Shown in pieces: positions 33,925 through 43,637 of a stretch of DNA of 64,000 bases. The stretch is from Streptomyces sp. NBC_01476 (lineage in GTDB: Bacteria > Actinomycetota > Actinomycetes > Streptomycetales > Streptomycetaceae): positions 5,276,001 through 5,340,000 of the forward strand of contig NZ_CP109446.1 in assembly GCF_036227265.1 (NCBI RefSeq). The letters are read 5' to 3'. Under the pieces are notes generated by a model. It was not told the origin of the DNA and made no database searches. It saw only the letters and a program-made list of their open reading frames with translations. Both the position numbers and the translations under genes were made by a program. Numbering within the stretch: the first letter of the stretch is position 1; each line of letters starts with the position of its first letter.

Positions 33925-34620
33925 TCAGGCGCGTCGGCAGTAGAGGAAGACCTGCTCCTCGGGCGGCACCTCGACGCTCGCCGGCGCGTACGCGTAGGAA
34001 TCCTCCTTGACCACCTCGAAGCCCGCGTCCGTCACGACCCGCCGCAGGTCGTCACGGAGGTAACCGGACACCCGGATGATGTTGCCGAGGAAAGGAATCG
34101 GCACGTTGTCCACATCCGCCTCCACCATCGACAGCGCCAGCAGACCGCCGGGCGCCAGCAGAGCGTGCACGGACCGCAGCGTGCCGGGGATCTCGGCCCT
34201 GGGCAGCATCAGCAGGGCGAAGAACGCGGTCGCGCCGGCGAAGGAGCCCGCGGTCAGCGGCCCGCCGTCGCCGAGCCCGGCGATGTCGGCACGGATGAAC
34301 TCCGCGGCCGGCACATTGGCCCGGGCCCGCTCCAGCATCCCCGCCGACAGGTCCACGCCGGTCACCCGCAGTCCCGCGTCGGTGAGCTGCCGCGCGGTCG
34401 GCACCCCCGTACCGCAGCCGAGGTCCAGCACCCGGGAGCCGGCCGGGAGCGAGGAGGCGAGCCACTCGCCGGCCGCGAGCTGGCCCTCCTTGTGCGGGAA
34501 CGCCTCGTCGTAGCGGTCGCCGATCGCGTCGAACGCCTCGGCCTGGCCGGTACGCTCCCGGCCGGGGCCGTCGTCTTCGGGCAGCCCGGCGGGGGGCTGC
34601 TCGTCGTTGCCGGTTCCCAC
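33925..34620 (-). CDS. Class I SAM-dependent methyltransferase
   Basis: 231 aa. Rossmann core with motif I VLDLGCGTGVPTARQL, motif II GVDLSAGMLERARANVP, FIRADIAGL, and a post-core ALLAPGGLLALSMVE. Substrate unknown. It is 70 bp downstream of nothing coding on its own strand and upstream of the SpoIIE-type gene by the same distance, so the two may be co-transcribed. The 321-bp gap before it (34621-34941) holds a GTAC-rich palindrome cluster and no gene. Confidence 0.88.
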   Translation of the reverse strand: MGTGNDEQPPAGLPEDDGPGRERTGQAEAFDAIGDRYDEAFPHKEGQLAAGEWLASSLPAGSRVLDLGCGTGVPTARQLTDAGLRVTGVDLSAGMLERARANVPAAEFIRADIAGLGDGGPLTAGSFAGATAFFALLMLPRAEIPGTLRSVHALLAPGGLLALSMVEADVDNVPIPFLGNIIRVSGYLRDDLRRVVTDAGFEVVKEDSYAYAPASVEVPPEEQVFLYCRRA

Positions 34621-34893
34621 TGCTCAGGGCCTCCCTGACGGTCCGCGATCTGGCTGCTGGTGTGTGGTGCGGCGGCAGTGCGCCGGTGCCCGGGCACATG
34701 CCGCCGGCGGTTGCTTTGCGGGGTCATGCTCGCTGTCGCGGATCACCCGCCCGTGACGTGGCGTCAAACTCTAGGCCGCGGTTGGCGTTTGTGCAGTCTT
34801 CCGGACCACACGATCCTACGGTCGCGGGGTAAGGAAGCAACAAGGGGCCGGGCGGTACCGATCGGCCCGTACTGGCATCGAAGCGGTGCCGGC

Positions 34894-34917
34894 CCGGTAC
34901 GTACTGGTACGTACCGG
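34894..34917. repeat. 24-bp palindrome in a GTACC-rich cluster
   Basis: CCGGTACGTAC (34894-34904), TG, GTACGTACCGG (34907-34917): a perfect 11-bp-arm dyad. ACCGGCACC(A/G)T repeats follow up to the DUF402 stop at 34942. It could be that gene's terminator or a binding site. Confidence 0.6.
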
Positions 34918-34941
34918 CACCATACCGGCACCGTACCGGTA

Positions 34942-35619
34942 TCAGTCGGCGGGGCGGTCCCAGTCCGCGGGGAGCGCCGGCACCGGCCAGGCCGGGTCGG
35001 GCCGCCAGTCCTGCCAGTGGTCGCCGAACGGCGGCCCCCAGGCCCGGATCACCCCGACCGCCTGCCGTCCCGCCCGCCGGACGCCGGCCGCCGTCGCGGC
35101 CGGCATCAGCCCGTCGGCCTGCGCCTGCGCGAACTCGTCCTCGTCCCGCCACTGCCAGCTGCGGTTCGGGTGCACCGAGATGTCCAGGAAGTGGTCCTCC
35201 GAGTCCACCCCGCCCGACCAGCGGCGCAGCGGCTCCTCCAGATTCACGTACCAGCTGCGGAACCGCCAGCCCTCGTCCCAGAAGAGCCACACCGACCACG
35301 GCTCGCCGGGCCGGGCCAGCTTCAGCACACCCGCGCCCCACCACTTGTCCTCGGCCGCGACCCGCGGCTTGGTGTACCGGGTGGCCAGCGGCTCCCGGTA
35401 CACCGGCGTGCCGTCCGCCAGCAGCGGCTTCACGCACCGGGTGCCGGGCGCCAGCCACACCGCGAGCAGCTCCTCGTCGTCACGCACCACAGTGACCGGC
35501 CGGCAGATGTGGACCTCGTCGGTGCCGTTGCCGCGATAGCGCCAGAGCACTTGATCGCCGGGGGCCCAGAAGTGCCGCTGCGGTCCGTTCCTGAATGTGG
35601 TGTCGACGTCGGCTGTCAT
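34942..35619 (-). CDS. DUF402 domain-containing protein
   Basis: 225 aa. The C-terminal half has the DUF402 pattern: WYVNLEEPLRRWSGGVDSED and HFLDISVHPNRSWQWRDEDEF, with conserved Asp/Glu residues for divalent metal. Characterised relatives (FomD, Ntdp) hydrolyse nucleotide-type phosphate esters; the reaction here is not known. It is 23 bp downstream of fumC in the opposite order (fumC stop at 35643), so it may belong to the same transcript as the fumarases. Confidence 0.85.
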   Translation of the reverse strand: MTADVDTTFRNGPQRHFWAPGDQVLWRYRGNGTDEVHICRPVTVVRDDEELLAVWLAPGTRCVKPLLADGTPVYREPLATRYTKPRVAAEDKWWGAGVLKLARPGEPWSVWLFWDEGWRFRSWYVNLEEPLRRWSGGVDSEDHFLDISVHPNRSWQWRDEDEFAQAQADGLMPAATAAGVRRAGRQAVGVIRAWGPPFGDHWQDWRPDPAWPVPALPADWDRPAD

Positions 35620-35642
35620 GAACAGAGCTTACGGACCAGGTG

Positions 35643-37028
35643 TTACGGATGGGTCATACGCAGCACGTCGAGCGCTTCGTCGAGTTGCGTTTCGGTCAGC
35701 TTCCCCGCCTCGACATAACCGCTCTCGATCACCACCTGCCGGATGGTCTTCCGCTCGGCCAGCGAGGTCTTGGCCACCTTCGCCGCCGCCTCGTACCCGA
35801 TGTAGCGGTTGAGCGGGGTGACCACCGACGGCGAGGACTCGGCGTACTCCCTGGCCCGCTCGACATTCGCGGTGATGCCGTCCACCGTACGGTCGGCGAG
35901 CAACCGGGTGACGTTCGCCAGCAGCCGCACCGACTCCAGGATGTTGCGGGCGATCACCGGCAGCATCACGTTCAGCTCGAAGTTGCCTGCCGCGCCCGCG
36001 GTGGCGATTGCCGCGTCGTTGCCGGTGACCTGGGCGGCCACCATCAGCACCGCCTCGGGGATCACCGGGTTGACCTTGCCCGGCATGATGCTCGACCCCG
36101 GCTGGAGGTCGGGCAGGCTGATCTCGGCGAGGCCGGTGCGCGGGCCCGACGACATCCAGCGCAGATCGTTGGCGATCTTCGTCAGGCCCACCGCGATGGT
36201 CCGCAGCTGCCCGGAGGTCTCCACGATCGCGTCCCGGGCGCCCTGCGCCTCGAAGTGGTTGCGCGCCTCGGTCAGCGGCAGTCCGGTCCGCTCGGCCACC
36301 TCCGCGATCACCGCGGCGCCGAAACCGGCCGGCGTGTTGATCCCGGTGCCCACCGCGGTGCCGCCCAGCGGCAGTTCGGCCAGCCGCGGCAGCGCCGCCG
36401 TCAGCCGCTCGATCCCGTACCGCACCTGGGCGGCGTACCCGCCGAACTCCTGGCCCAGCGTCACCGGTGTGGCGTCCATCAGATGGGTGCGCCCGGCCTT
36501 GACCACCGTGCCGAACTCCGCGGACTTCGCCTCCAGCGCCTCGGCGAGCCGGGACAGGGCCGGAATCAGGTCGCGGGTCACGGCGGCGGTGGCGGCGATG
36601 TGGATCGAGGAGGGGAAGACGTCGTTGGACGACTGCGACGCGTTGACGTGGTCATTGGGGTGGACGTCCCGGCCGAGCCGCTCGGTGGCCAGGGTGGCGA
36701 TGACCTCGTTCGTATTCATGTTCGAGGAGGTGCCGGAGCCGGTCTGGAAGACGTCGATCGGGAAGTCCGCGTCCCACTTCCCGTCGGCCACCTCGGCCGC
36801 CGCCTGCTCGATCGCGTCCGCGATCTCCTTGTCCAGCACGCCGAGCCCGGCGTTCACCTTGGCGGCGGCGGCCTTGATCTGCGCCAGCGCCTGAATGTGC
36901 GCGCGCTCGATCCGCTGCCCGGAGATCGGGAAGTTCTCCACCGCCCGCTGCGTCTGCGCCCGCCACTTCGCCTCGCGGGGTACGCGTACCTCGCCCATCG
37001 AGTCGTGCTCGATCCGGTAGTCGTCCAT
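35643..37028 (-). CDS. fumC: Class II fumarate hydratase
   Basis: 461 aa. Signature [15 protein letters not shown] (catalytic serine loop), [28 protein letters not shown] and [12 protein letters not shown] are all present, the usual length for FumC. It interconverts fumarate and malate in the TCA cycle without an iron-sulphur cluster. A class I fumarase gene lies just upstream on the same strand, 63 bp away, so both isoforms are probably transcribed together. Confidence 0.97.
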   Translation of the reverse strand: MDDYRIEHDSMGEVRVPREAKWRAQTQRAVENFPISGQRIERAHIQALAQIKAAAAKVNAGLGVLDKEIADAIEQAAAEVADGKWDADFPIDVFQTGSGTSSNMNTNEVIATLATERLGRDVHPNDHVNASQSSNDVFPSSIHIAATAAVTRDLIPALSRLAEALEAKSAEFGTVVKAGRTHLMDATPVTLGQEFGGYAAQVRYGIERLTAALPRLAELPLGGTAVGTGINTPAGFGAAVIAEVAERTGLPLTEARNHFEAQGARDAIVETSGQLRTIAVGLTKIANDLRWMSSGPRTGLAEISLPDLQPGSSIMPGKVNPVIPEAVLMVAAQVTGNDAAIATAGAAGNFELNVMLPVIARNILESVRLLANVTRLLADRTVDGITANVERAREYAESSPSVVTPLNRYIGYEAAAKVAKTSLAERKTIRQVVIESGYVEAGKLTETQLDEALDVLRMTHP

Positions 37029-37091
37029 ACCTCTTACAGTGCCCCGGCTCGGACGGTTTGTTCCCGCCCGTGCCGGGGCGCGGACGCGCGG

Positions 37092-38750
37092 TTACGCCCC
37101 CTGGCGCACCGGGATGCTGGTGAAGGTCGGCTGAGAGAGTGCCTGCGGGCTGAAGAAGTCGTTGCCCTTGTCGTCCACGACGACGAAGGCCGGGAAGTCC
37201 TCGACCTCGATCTTCCAGACCGCCTCCATGCCGAGCTCGGCGTACTCCAGGACGTCGACCTTCTTGATGCAGTCCTGGGCGAGCCGGGCCGCGGGGCCGC
37301 CGATCGAGCCGAGGTAGAAGCCGCCGTGCGCGGCGCACGCGTCGGTGACCTGCTTGGAGCGGTTGCCCTTGGCCAGCATCACCATCGAGCCGCCGGCCGC
37401 CTGGAACTGCTCGACATAGGCGTCCATCCGGCCCGCGGTCGTCGGCCCGAAGGAGCCGGAGGCGTAGCCCTCGGGGGTCTTGGCCGGGCCGGCGTAGTAG
37501 ACCGCGTGGTCCCGGAGGTACTGGGGCATCGCCTCGCCCGCGTCGAGCCGCTCCTTGATCTTGGCGTGCGCGATGTCACGGGCGACGACCAGCGGGCCGG
37601 AGAGCGAGAGCCGGGTCTTGACCGGGTACTTGGTGAGCTCGGCGCGGATCTCGTCCATCGGGCGGTTGAGATCGACCCGGACCACGTCGTCGTCCAGGTG
37701 CTCCTCGGTGGTCTCCGGGAGGAAGCGGGCCGGGTCGGTCTCCAGCTGCTCCAGGAAGACGCCCTCGGCGGTGATCTTGGCGAGCGCCTGCCGGTCGGCC
37801 GAGCAGGAGACCGCGATGGCCACCGGGCAGGACGCGCCGTGCCGGGGGAGCCGTACCACCCGCACGTCGTGGCAGAAGTACTTGCCGCCGAACTGGGCGC
37901 CGATGCCGATCCGCTGGGTCAGCTCGAAGACCTGCTGTTCCAGCTCCTTGTCCCGGAAGCCGTGCCCGGCAGGGGAGCCCTCGGCGGGCAGTTCGTCGAG
38001 GTAGTGCGCGGAGGCGTACTTCGCGGTCTTCAGTGCGAACTCCGCGCTGGTGCCGCCGACCACGATCGCCAGGTGGTACGGGGGGCAGGCGGCGGTGCCG
38101 AGCGAGCGGATCTTCTCTTCGAGGAAGCGCATCATCGACGCCTCGTTGAGGACCGCCTTCGTCTCCTGGTAGAGGAAGGACTTGTTGGCGCTGCCGCCGC
38201 CCTTGGCCATGAAGAGGAACTTGTACGCGCCGCCGTCGGTCGCGTACAGCTCGATCTGGGCGGGCAGGTTGGAGCCGGTGTTCTTCTCGTCCCACATGGT
38301 CAGCGGGGCCATCTGCGAGTACCGCAGGTTGAGCTTGGTGTACGCGTCGAAGATGCCGCGGGAGAGGGCTTCCTCGTCGCCGCCGGAGGTGAGGACCTGC
38401 TGGCCGCGCTTGCCCATCACGATGGCGGTGCCGGTGTCCTGGCACATCGGCAGGACGCCGGCGGCGGCGATGTTGGCGTTCTTCAGCAGGTCGAGCGCGA
38501 CGAAGCGGTCGTTGGGGCTGGCCTGGGGGTCGTCCAGGATGCGGCGCAGCTGGGCGAGGTGGGTGGGGCGCAGATAGTGCGAGATGTCGTGCATGGCCTC
38601 GGCGGCCAGCAGCCGCAGTGCTTCCGGTTCGACCTTGAGGAAGGTCCGCCCGTCCGCCTCGAAGGTGCTCACGCCGTCGGCGGTGAGCAGGCGGTACGGG
38701 GTGGGGTCCTCGCCGAGGGGAAGCAGATCCGTGTAGGCGAACTCAGGCAT
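37092..38750 (-). CDS. fumA: Class I (iron-sulphur) fumarate hydratase
   Basis: 552 aa from ATG 38750, chosen because GAGGA precedes it by about nine bases; an in-frame ATG at 38759 has no usable spacing. Cysteines in PMCQDTG, AACPPYH and the [10 protein letters not shown] region are candidates for the [4Fe-4S] ligands. [15 protein letters not shown] and the C-terminal [20 protein letters not shown] are typical. It is the oxygen-sensitive TCA isoenzyme. Symbol by class only; I cannot separate fumA from fumB. Confidence 0.95.
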   Translation of the reverse strand: MPEFAYTDLLPLGEDPTPYRLLTADGVSTFEADGRTFLKVEPEALRLLAAEAMHDISHYLRPTHLAQLRRILDDPQASPNDRFVALDLLKNANIAAAGVLPMCQDTGTAIVMGKRGQQVLTSGGDEEALSRGIFDAYTKLNLRYSQMAPLTMWDEKNTGSNLPAQIELYATDGGAYKFLFMAKGGGSANKSFLYQETKAVLNEASMMRFLEEKIRSLGTAACPPYHLAIVVGGTSAEFALKTAKYASAHYLDELPAEGSPAGHGFRDKELEQQVFELTQRIGIGAQFGGKYFCHDVRVVRLPRHGASCPVAIAVSCSADRQALAKITAEGVFLEQLETDPARFLPETTEEHLDDDVVRVDLNRPMDEIRAELTKYPVKTRLSLSGPLVVARDIAHAKIKERLDAGEAMPQYLRDHAVYYAGPAKTPEGYASGSFGPTTAGRMDAYVEQFQAAGGSMVMLAKGNRSKQVTDACAAHGGFYLGSIGGPAARLAQDCIKKVDVLEYAELGMEAVWKIEVEDFPAFVVVDDKGNDFFSPQALSQPTFTSIPVRQGA

Positions 38751-38885
38751 AGCGGGCATTCCTCACTCGGCGGCGACAACGCGGAAGCGGCTACCACCCT
38801 AGACGGTGCGTTGCGGCTAACCGGGGGGCCGCCCGCCCTGCCCCTCGCGCCCTGTCGCCGGACCACCGGCCGGTGGTGGGTTGCT

Positions 38886-39005
38886 CGCGCAGTTCCTCGC
38901 GCCCCTGGCGGGGCGGTGGCGCGGGCCTGTGCGGAGGACGTGCCCCGAAGGGGCGCGCGGGGTGGGGTCCCGGACGAAGTCTGGGGGCGGAACTGCGCGG
39001 CCGGC
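38886..39005. repeat. Intergenic palindromic repeat family, copy D
   Basis: CGCGCAGTTCCTCGCGCCCC near 38887-38906, GTGCCCCGAAGGGGCGC near 38940-38956, GGACGAAGTC and GGGGGCGGAACTGCGCGG ending near 39000. It fills much of the 386-bp divergent gap between the class I fumarase and the DUF1707 gene (38751-39136), which has no other visible gene. Confidence 0.8.
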
Positions 39006-39136
39006 CACGATGATGGCGCGCCCGGTCCGCTGGCCGAGCCCGTTGCGGTCTGTTGCCGGCCCGCCGGCTCGGTGGCGTACCCCTAGGGGGGAGTTCAGGG
39101 TAGTCGCGATCTATCGCGTCAGCGTACGGTGGACGC

Positions 39137-39931
39137 GTGGATGAATCCCAGCTCGACAAGCGCCCGCAAGAGCCGCCGCCCGCGCCGGTGACCGTCGAGA
39201 AGGTCCAGCCGGCGGAGCCGGTCGAGCCGGTTCGGTCGACCCAGACCGCTCCGCCTCCCCCCGTGGTCGAGAAGAAGCCCCCCGTCGACCAGCCGCTCCC
39301 CGAAGGGGGACTGCGCGCGTCCGACGCCGACCGCGACCGTATCGCCGACATCCTGCGGGACGCCCTCGCCGAGGGCCGGCTGGACGCCGCCGAGCACTCC
39401 GAGCGGCTCGACCGCCTCTACGCGGCCAAGACGATGGGTCAACTGGAGCCGCTGGTAAGGGATCTGCCCGCGGCCGGCACCGCCACGGCGTCCGCCGCGA
39501 CCGCCACCGCGCAGGCCGCGCCCCGCGCGTACGACCCCGGCCGGGGCGGCGAGAACCCCAACCTCGTGGGCATCCTCGGCGGCGCCGAACGCAAGGGACG
39601 CTGGCGCGTCGGCAACCGGATCACCGCGGTCGCCATCATGGGCGGGGTCGAGATCGACCTCACCGAAGCGACGTTCACGTCACCGGAGCTGGTCATCCAC
39701 TGCACGGCGATCATGGGCGGGATCAGCGTCAAGGTCCCGGAGAACGTGACGCTCCGCGGTGGCGGCGTGGTCGGCATCATGGGCGGCTCCGACATCAAGG
39801 CGTTCGAGGCACCCGACCCCGGGGCGCCCGTCGTACGGGTCGACGGCGTCGCCTTCTGGGGCGGGGTCGAGGCGAAGGCCAAACGCGGCAAGAAGGTCCG
39901 CGACTGGACGAAGAAGCCGCTCCAGTCCTGA
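39137..39931 (+). CDS. DUF1707 plus LiaF-like C-terminal domain protein
   Basis: 264 aa. A Pro-rich N-terminus, a DUF1707 SHOCT-like helix block (about 58-110; RASDADRDRIADILRDALAE, DRLYAAKTMGQLEPLV) and a C-terminal beta domain resembling the LiaF/cell-wall-active antibiotic response region (about 150-250; repeated IMGG strands, VAIMGGVEIDL, AIMGGISVKVPE). There is no membrane segment, unlike LiaF itself. LiaF-type domains take part in envelope-stress signalling; a role here is inference. Confidence 0.82.
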   Translation: MDESQLDKRPQEPPPAPVTVEKVQPAEPVEPVRSTQTAPPPPVVEKKPPVDQPLPEGGLRASDADRDRIADILRDALAEGRLDAAEHSERLDRLYAAKTMGQLEPLVRDLPAAGTATASAATATAQAAPRAYDPGRGGENPNLVGILGGAERKGRWRVGNRITAVAIMGGVEIDLTEATFTSPELVIHCTAIMGGISVKVPENVTLRGGGVVGIMGGSDIKAFEAPDPGAPVVRVDGVAFWGGVEAKAKRGKKVRDWTKKPLQS

Positions 39932-39948
39932 CCCAGCGAGAGACCGCA

Positions 39949-40225
39949 ACGGGCTGGCTCTGCGGGCCGGGCGCGCCCCGGCGGTGGCTTGTCGCGCAGT
40001 TCCGCCCCCAGCGCCCCTTCGGGCACACCGGCCCGCGCGAGCGCCCATCACCAGCCGGTGGGCCGGGGGAGACCGTAGCGGGCTGGGCTCGCGGGCCGGG
40101 CGCGGCGCCGCGGTGGCTGATCGCGCAGTTCCTCGCGCCCCTGACGGGGCGCAAGCCGGCGTGCCCCGAAGGGGCGCTGGGGGTCCCCCCGGACGAAGTC
40201 TGGGGGCGGAACTGCGCGAGCAACC
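39949..40225. repeat. Intergenic palindromic repeat family, copy E (tandem duplication)
   Basis: Blocks at about 39949-40020 and 40069-40140 share GAGACCG, CGGGCTGG, CGGGCCGGGCGCG, CGGTGGCT and TCGCGCAGTTCC in the same order, a direct duplication with 120-bp period. A right arm with GGACGAAGTC and GGAACTGCGCGAGCAACC ends near 40225. The gap 39932-40535 has no other gene that I can support. Confidence 0.75.
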
Positions 40226-40535
40226 GGCCACTTGCCGTCGGTCCGGTAACGTGCCGCAAGGGGCAGGGCGGGCGGGCCCGCCAAGTGGGGGGCGCCGTGT
40301 GGACGGGTGGGGCGGGAGTGGTGCGTGAGTACGCCAACCGTGCCGCGTGATCACGCCACCCGCAGGTCGGAGGGGGTCCGCGAAAACCCGCCCACCCGAA
40401 CACGGTGCGCATGAAGTCGCGTACAGCGGGTAGGGGATGGAGCACGCCGTCGCCCGGTAGCCCCGGCTTCCCCCGCCCACCGACCGGTCGGCGACGCCAG
40501 CGTGGCAAACGCCGAGCCGTCGTCAGGAGTTACCC

Positions 40536-40889
40536 GTGCTTCAACCGATCGAGCCCGTCACGGACCCCGCTCAGCCACCCGGCCATCCGCGGGACATCGG
40601 CGGCCCCTGGCACTCCGACGCGACCTGCCGCAGCGACGAGGCCGGCCTCTTCTTCGCTCCCTCCAAGGAGCCGACGGCCGCCCGCCTTTCGCGCGAGGAA
40701 GCCGCCAAGAGGGTGTGCGCCCGCTGCCCGGTGATGCTCGAATGCCGTGAACACGCCCTGCTGCAGCCCGAACCGTACGGCGTCTGGGGCGGGATGACCG
40801 CCGCCGAGCGCCGCGTCGTGCTCGCCCGCAGGCGCCGCCGCGAGGTCGAACTCCAGCGCCCCGCCGCCTCGATAGCGGCCGCCGGCTGA
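40536..40889 (+). CDS. WhiB-like (Wbl) iron-sulphur transcription factor
   Basis: 117 aa from GTG 40536, with AGGAG at 40525-40529. Cluster cysteines are C31, C61, C64 and C70 (C-x29-C-x2-C-x5-C). The GVWGG turn and a basic C-terminal segment (LARRRRREVELQ) complete the Wbl form. Wbl proteins bind [4Fe-4S] and control development, redox or antibiotic resistance by binding sigma factor. From its neighbours (fumarase, glpX) it may match the gene called wblI in S. coelicolor, but I am unsure. Confidence 0.93.
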   Translation: MLQPIEPVTDPAQPPGHPRDIGGPWHSDATCRSDEAGLFFAPSKEPTAARLSREEAAKRVCARCPVMLECREHALLQPEPYGVWGGMTAAERRVVLARRRRREVELQRPAASIAAAG

Positions 40890-40948
40890 CCGCACCGCAT
40901 CCCCCACCCGCCCACCACCTCCGTGGTGGCCGAGCGGGGGACGCGGCG

Positions 40949-41004
40949 CGTACGCACACAGCCCGGCGTACGACAGGCGTACGAATGACGTACGGCACCG
41001 TACG
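40949..41004. repeat. Cluster of five CGTACG palindromes
   Basis: CGTACG starts at 40949, 40967, 40978, 40989 and 40999, so the last four are 10-11 bp apart. It lies between convergent whiB-like and glpX genes, and CGTACGG-CA-CCGTACG (40989-41004) forms a 16-bp dyad. Helical phasing suggests a protein-binding array or a composite terminator. Confidence 0.5.
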
Positions 41005-41025
41005 AAAGGAGCCCCCGGCTCCGCC

Positions 41026-42057
41026 TCAGTGCGCCCGGTCGAAGTTGATCGCGCTGTAGGCCCGCAGCTTCGACAGCCGGTGCACCGAGTCGATCTGCCG
41101 GATCGTGCCGGACTTGGAGCGCATCACCAGGGACGAGGTCGTCGCGGTCTCGGCGCGGTACCGCACTCCGCGCAGCAGCTCCCCGTCGGTGATGCCGGTC
41201 GCGACGAAGAAGACGTTCTCGCCGCTGACCAGGTCCGACGTGTGCAGCACCCGGTCCAGGTCGTGCCCGGCGTCCAGCGCCCGCCGCTTCTCCGCCTCGT
41301 CCTTGGGCCAGAGCCGGCCCTGGATGGTGCCGCCCAGGCAGGCGATGGCGCACGCGGTGATGATGCCCTCGGGCGTACCGCCGATGCCGAGCAGCAGGTC
41401 GACGCCGGTCCCTTCCCGTACCGCCATGATCGCGCCGGCCACGTCACCGTCCTGGATGAACTTGATCCGGGCGCCGGCCTCGCGGATCTCCTTCACGATG
41501 CCGTCGTGCCGCGGCCGGTCGAGCACCACGACCGTGACGTCCTCCGGCGAACTGCCCTTCGCCTTCGCCACCCGGCGGATGTTCACCGCGGGCGGCGCCA
41601 TGATGTCCACGAACTCGGCCGCTTCCGGCCCGGCCACCAGCTTGTCCATATAGAAGACCGCCGACGGGTCGAACATCGAGCCGCGTTCGGCCACCGCGAG
41701 CACCGCCACCGCGTTCGGCATGCCCTTGGCGGTCAGGGTCGTGCCGTCCACCGGGTCCACGGCCACGTCGCACTCGGGGCCGGTGCCGTCGCCGACCCGC
41801 TCCCCGTTGAAGAGCATCGGCGCTTCGTCCTTCTCGCCTTCGCCGATCACCACGATGCCGTTCATCGAGACGGTGTGCACCAGGGTGCGCATCGCCTTGA
41901 CGGCGGCGCCGTCCGCACCGTTCTTGTCGCCGCGGCCGACCCACCGCCCGGCGGCCATCGCGGCCGCCTCGGTGACCCGGACCAGCTCCAGGGCGAGGTT
42001 GCGGTCGGGCGCTTCCGGGCTCACTTCGAGTTGCGGGGGCAAGTGCTGTTCGGTCAT
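41026..42057 (-). CDS. glpX: Class II fructose-1,6-bisphosphatase
   Basis: 343 aa from ATG 42057, with AAAGG eight bases upstream. An in-frame GTG at 42066 is worse placed. Metal and phosphate-binding motifs: [35 protein letters not shown] and GATGIT-type end as [11 protein letters not shown]. It carries out the gluconeogenic step fructose-1,6-bisphosphate to fructose-6-phosphate. GlpX is usually the only such enzyme in actinomycetes. A small GGAGCC/GGCTCC hairpin follows at 41008-41022. Confidence 0.95.
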   Translation of the reverse strand: MTEQHLPPQLEVSPEAPDRNLALELVRVTEAAAMAAGRWVGRGDKNGADGAAVKAMRTLVHTVSMNGIVVIGEGEKDEAPMLFNGERVGDGTGPECDVAVDPVDGTTLTAKGMPNAVAVLAVAERGSMFDPSAVFYMDKLVAGPEAAEFVDIMAPPAVNIRRVAKAKGSSPEDVTVVVLDRPRHDGIVKEIREAGARIKFIQDGDVAGAIMAVREGTGVDLLLGIGGTPEGIITACAIACLGGTIQGRLWPKDEAEKRRALDAGHDLDRVLHTSDLVSGENVFFVATGITDGELLRGVRYRAETATTSSLVMRSKSGTIRQIDSVHRLSKLRAYSAINFDRAH

Positions 42058-42273
42058 CGCGCGCACCTTTCTGTACGAGGACGGCCGGATATGAGGGTGC
42101 TGTGACCCTATCTGTTACCCGCCAATATGAGCAGGGTGCATGTCACTTGAGCGGATCAGTGTGTCGGGGTCCGAAGAGCCCGGCCGGCGGCCTGGGGACG
42201 CGGCCCCGGAACGGCGCTCCCAGGAGCCGACCCGGCGGTCGGGGCGCCCGAGGGCATGGGGGACCATAGGGGC

Positions 42274-42813
42274 GTGGCAGCAGACAAACGTGGCAACAAG
42301 ACGATCGTGGATCTGGCGCTGTCGATGATCGTGCTCGGGTTCGTCGTCTTCGTGATCTACCTCTTCATCCCGCACGACTCCAAGGCGGACCCGGTGAAGG
42401 TGGTCCCCTTCTCGGTCGAGCTGGGCCAGGCGCGGCGCACCGCCCCGTACCCGGTGGCAGGACCCGAGGGCCTGAGCGCGGACTGGCGCTCCACCTCTGT
42501 CACATACAGCGCCGCCGACCCGAAGGGCACGACCTGGCACATCGGGTTCGTCGACCCCCAGGAGCAGTACGTCGCGGTCGAGCAGAGCAACGGTCCGGCC
42601 GACGCGTTCATCACCTCGGTCACGATCGGCTCCCACCCGGACGGCTCCCGTACGGTCCGGGCCGGCGGTCAGAGCTGGCAGCGCTACACCGGGGGCCGCT
42701 ACACCGCGCTGGTCCGCAAGGAGCAGCACGTGACCACGGTGGTACTCGGCACCGCTCCGGACTCCCAGCTCACGCAGATGGCCGCCGCACTCCAGGAGCG
42801 CGGCGGCCGGTAG
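42274..42813 (+). CDS. DUF4245 family membrane-anchored protein
   Basis: 179 aa from GTG 42274; ATG 42256 is a possible earlier start, neither with a clean RBS. One N-terminal membrane helix (about 14-36; LALSMIVLGFVVFVIYLFIP) then an extracytoplasmic domain with VPFSVELGQARR, TYSAADPKGTTWHIGFVD and AFITSVTIG. This is the actinobacterial DUF4245 pattern next to glpX, function unknown. It diverges from glpX and converges on the nitroreductase. Confidence 0.85.
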   Translation: MAADKRGNKTIVDLALSMIVLGFVVFVIYLFIPHDSKADPVKVVPFSVELGQARRTAPYPVAGPEGLSADWRSTSVTYSAADPKGTTWHIGFVDPQEQYVAVEQSNGPADAFITSVTIGSHPDGSRTVRAGGQSWQRYTGGRYTALVRKEQHVTTVVLGTAPDSQLTQMAAALQERGGR

Positions 42814-42844
42814 CGGGCGGGGCGCCGGCGGGTGGGGGCGCCGG

Positions 42845-43438
42845 TCAGAGGGTGGTGACGACCTCGTCGTAGGACAGGCGGGGGCTGCGCGGGTACCACG
42901 CGTTCTCGCCCGGCTTGCCGATGTTCACCACGGCCAGCACGGTGTGCGCGCCGTCCGGGAAGAACTCCTTGTTGATGCCGGCGGCGTCGAAGCCGGTCAT
43001 CGGGCCGGCGGCGAGGCCGGCCGCGCGCACGCCGATGATGAAGTAACCGGCCTGCAGGGCCGCGTTGAGCGCGGCGGACTTCTCGCGTACCGGGCGCTCG
43101 GCGAAGAGGACGTCCTTGGCCTGCGGGAACGCCGGGAACTGGGTGGGCAGCTCCTCGTGGAACTCGTTGTCGGCGGCGAGGATCGCCACGGCCGGGGCGG
43201 TGGCGGTCTTCGGCCGGTTGCCCTCGGCCATGTGCGGCAGCAGACGCTCGCGGGCCTCGGCGGAGCGCACCAGGACGACCCGCAGCGGCTGCTGGTTGAA
43301 CGCGGTGGGGGCGTACTTCACCAGGTCGTAGATGGCCTGGAGCTGTTCGTCGGTGACCGGCTCCGGGGTGAACGTGTTGGCGGTGCGGGCCTCCCGGAAG
43401 AGCAGGTCCTGGGCGGCGGCGTCGAGCGCGAGAGTCAT
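42845..43438 (-). CDS. Nitroreductase family protein, RutE/malonic semialdehyde reductase type
   Basis: 197 aa from ATG 43438 with GAGG upstream. FMN-binding family form: FREARTANTFTPEPVTDEQL, YDLVKYAPTAFNQQPLRVVL, AALQAGYFIIGVRAAGLAAG and the C-terminal NIGKPGENAWYPRSPRL. The RutE subgroup reduces malonic semialdehyde or related aldehydes and quinones with NAD(P)H. No rut genes are adjacent, so the true substrate is open. Confidence 0.88.
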   Translation of the reverse strand: MTLALDAAAQDLLFREARTANTFTPEPVTDEQLQAIYDLVKYAPTAFNQQPLRVVLVRSAEARERLLPHMAEGNRPKTATAPAVAILAADNEFHEELPTQFPAFPQAKDVLFAERPVREKSAALNAALQAGYFIIGVRAAGLAAGPMTGFDAAGINKEFFPDGAHTVLAVVNIGKPGENAWYPRSPRLSYDEVVTTL

Positions 43439-43637
43439 GGGGGTACCTCGGGGGATCGGTGGGGGGCGCGGGGGCTGCGCCCGGCTTCCACCGGTCTCCA
43501 ACCTAGGTGAGAGTTCAATCATTCCGCTCTCAACTGTGATGCGCTGCACACGTGTGTCCTACATCTATTGCCCCGGGGCTCCCCCTGGTCCGGTCCAGGT
43601 CGCGGGCAGGCGCCTCGGTGCGTCCCCCGGAGCTCGT

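Noticed and set aside
35640-39086. 1148-codon forward frame opposite the fumarases
   Set aside because: It is antisense to two clear fumarases and is Arg/Gly/His-rich, a GC-driven shadow.
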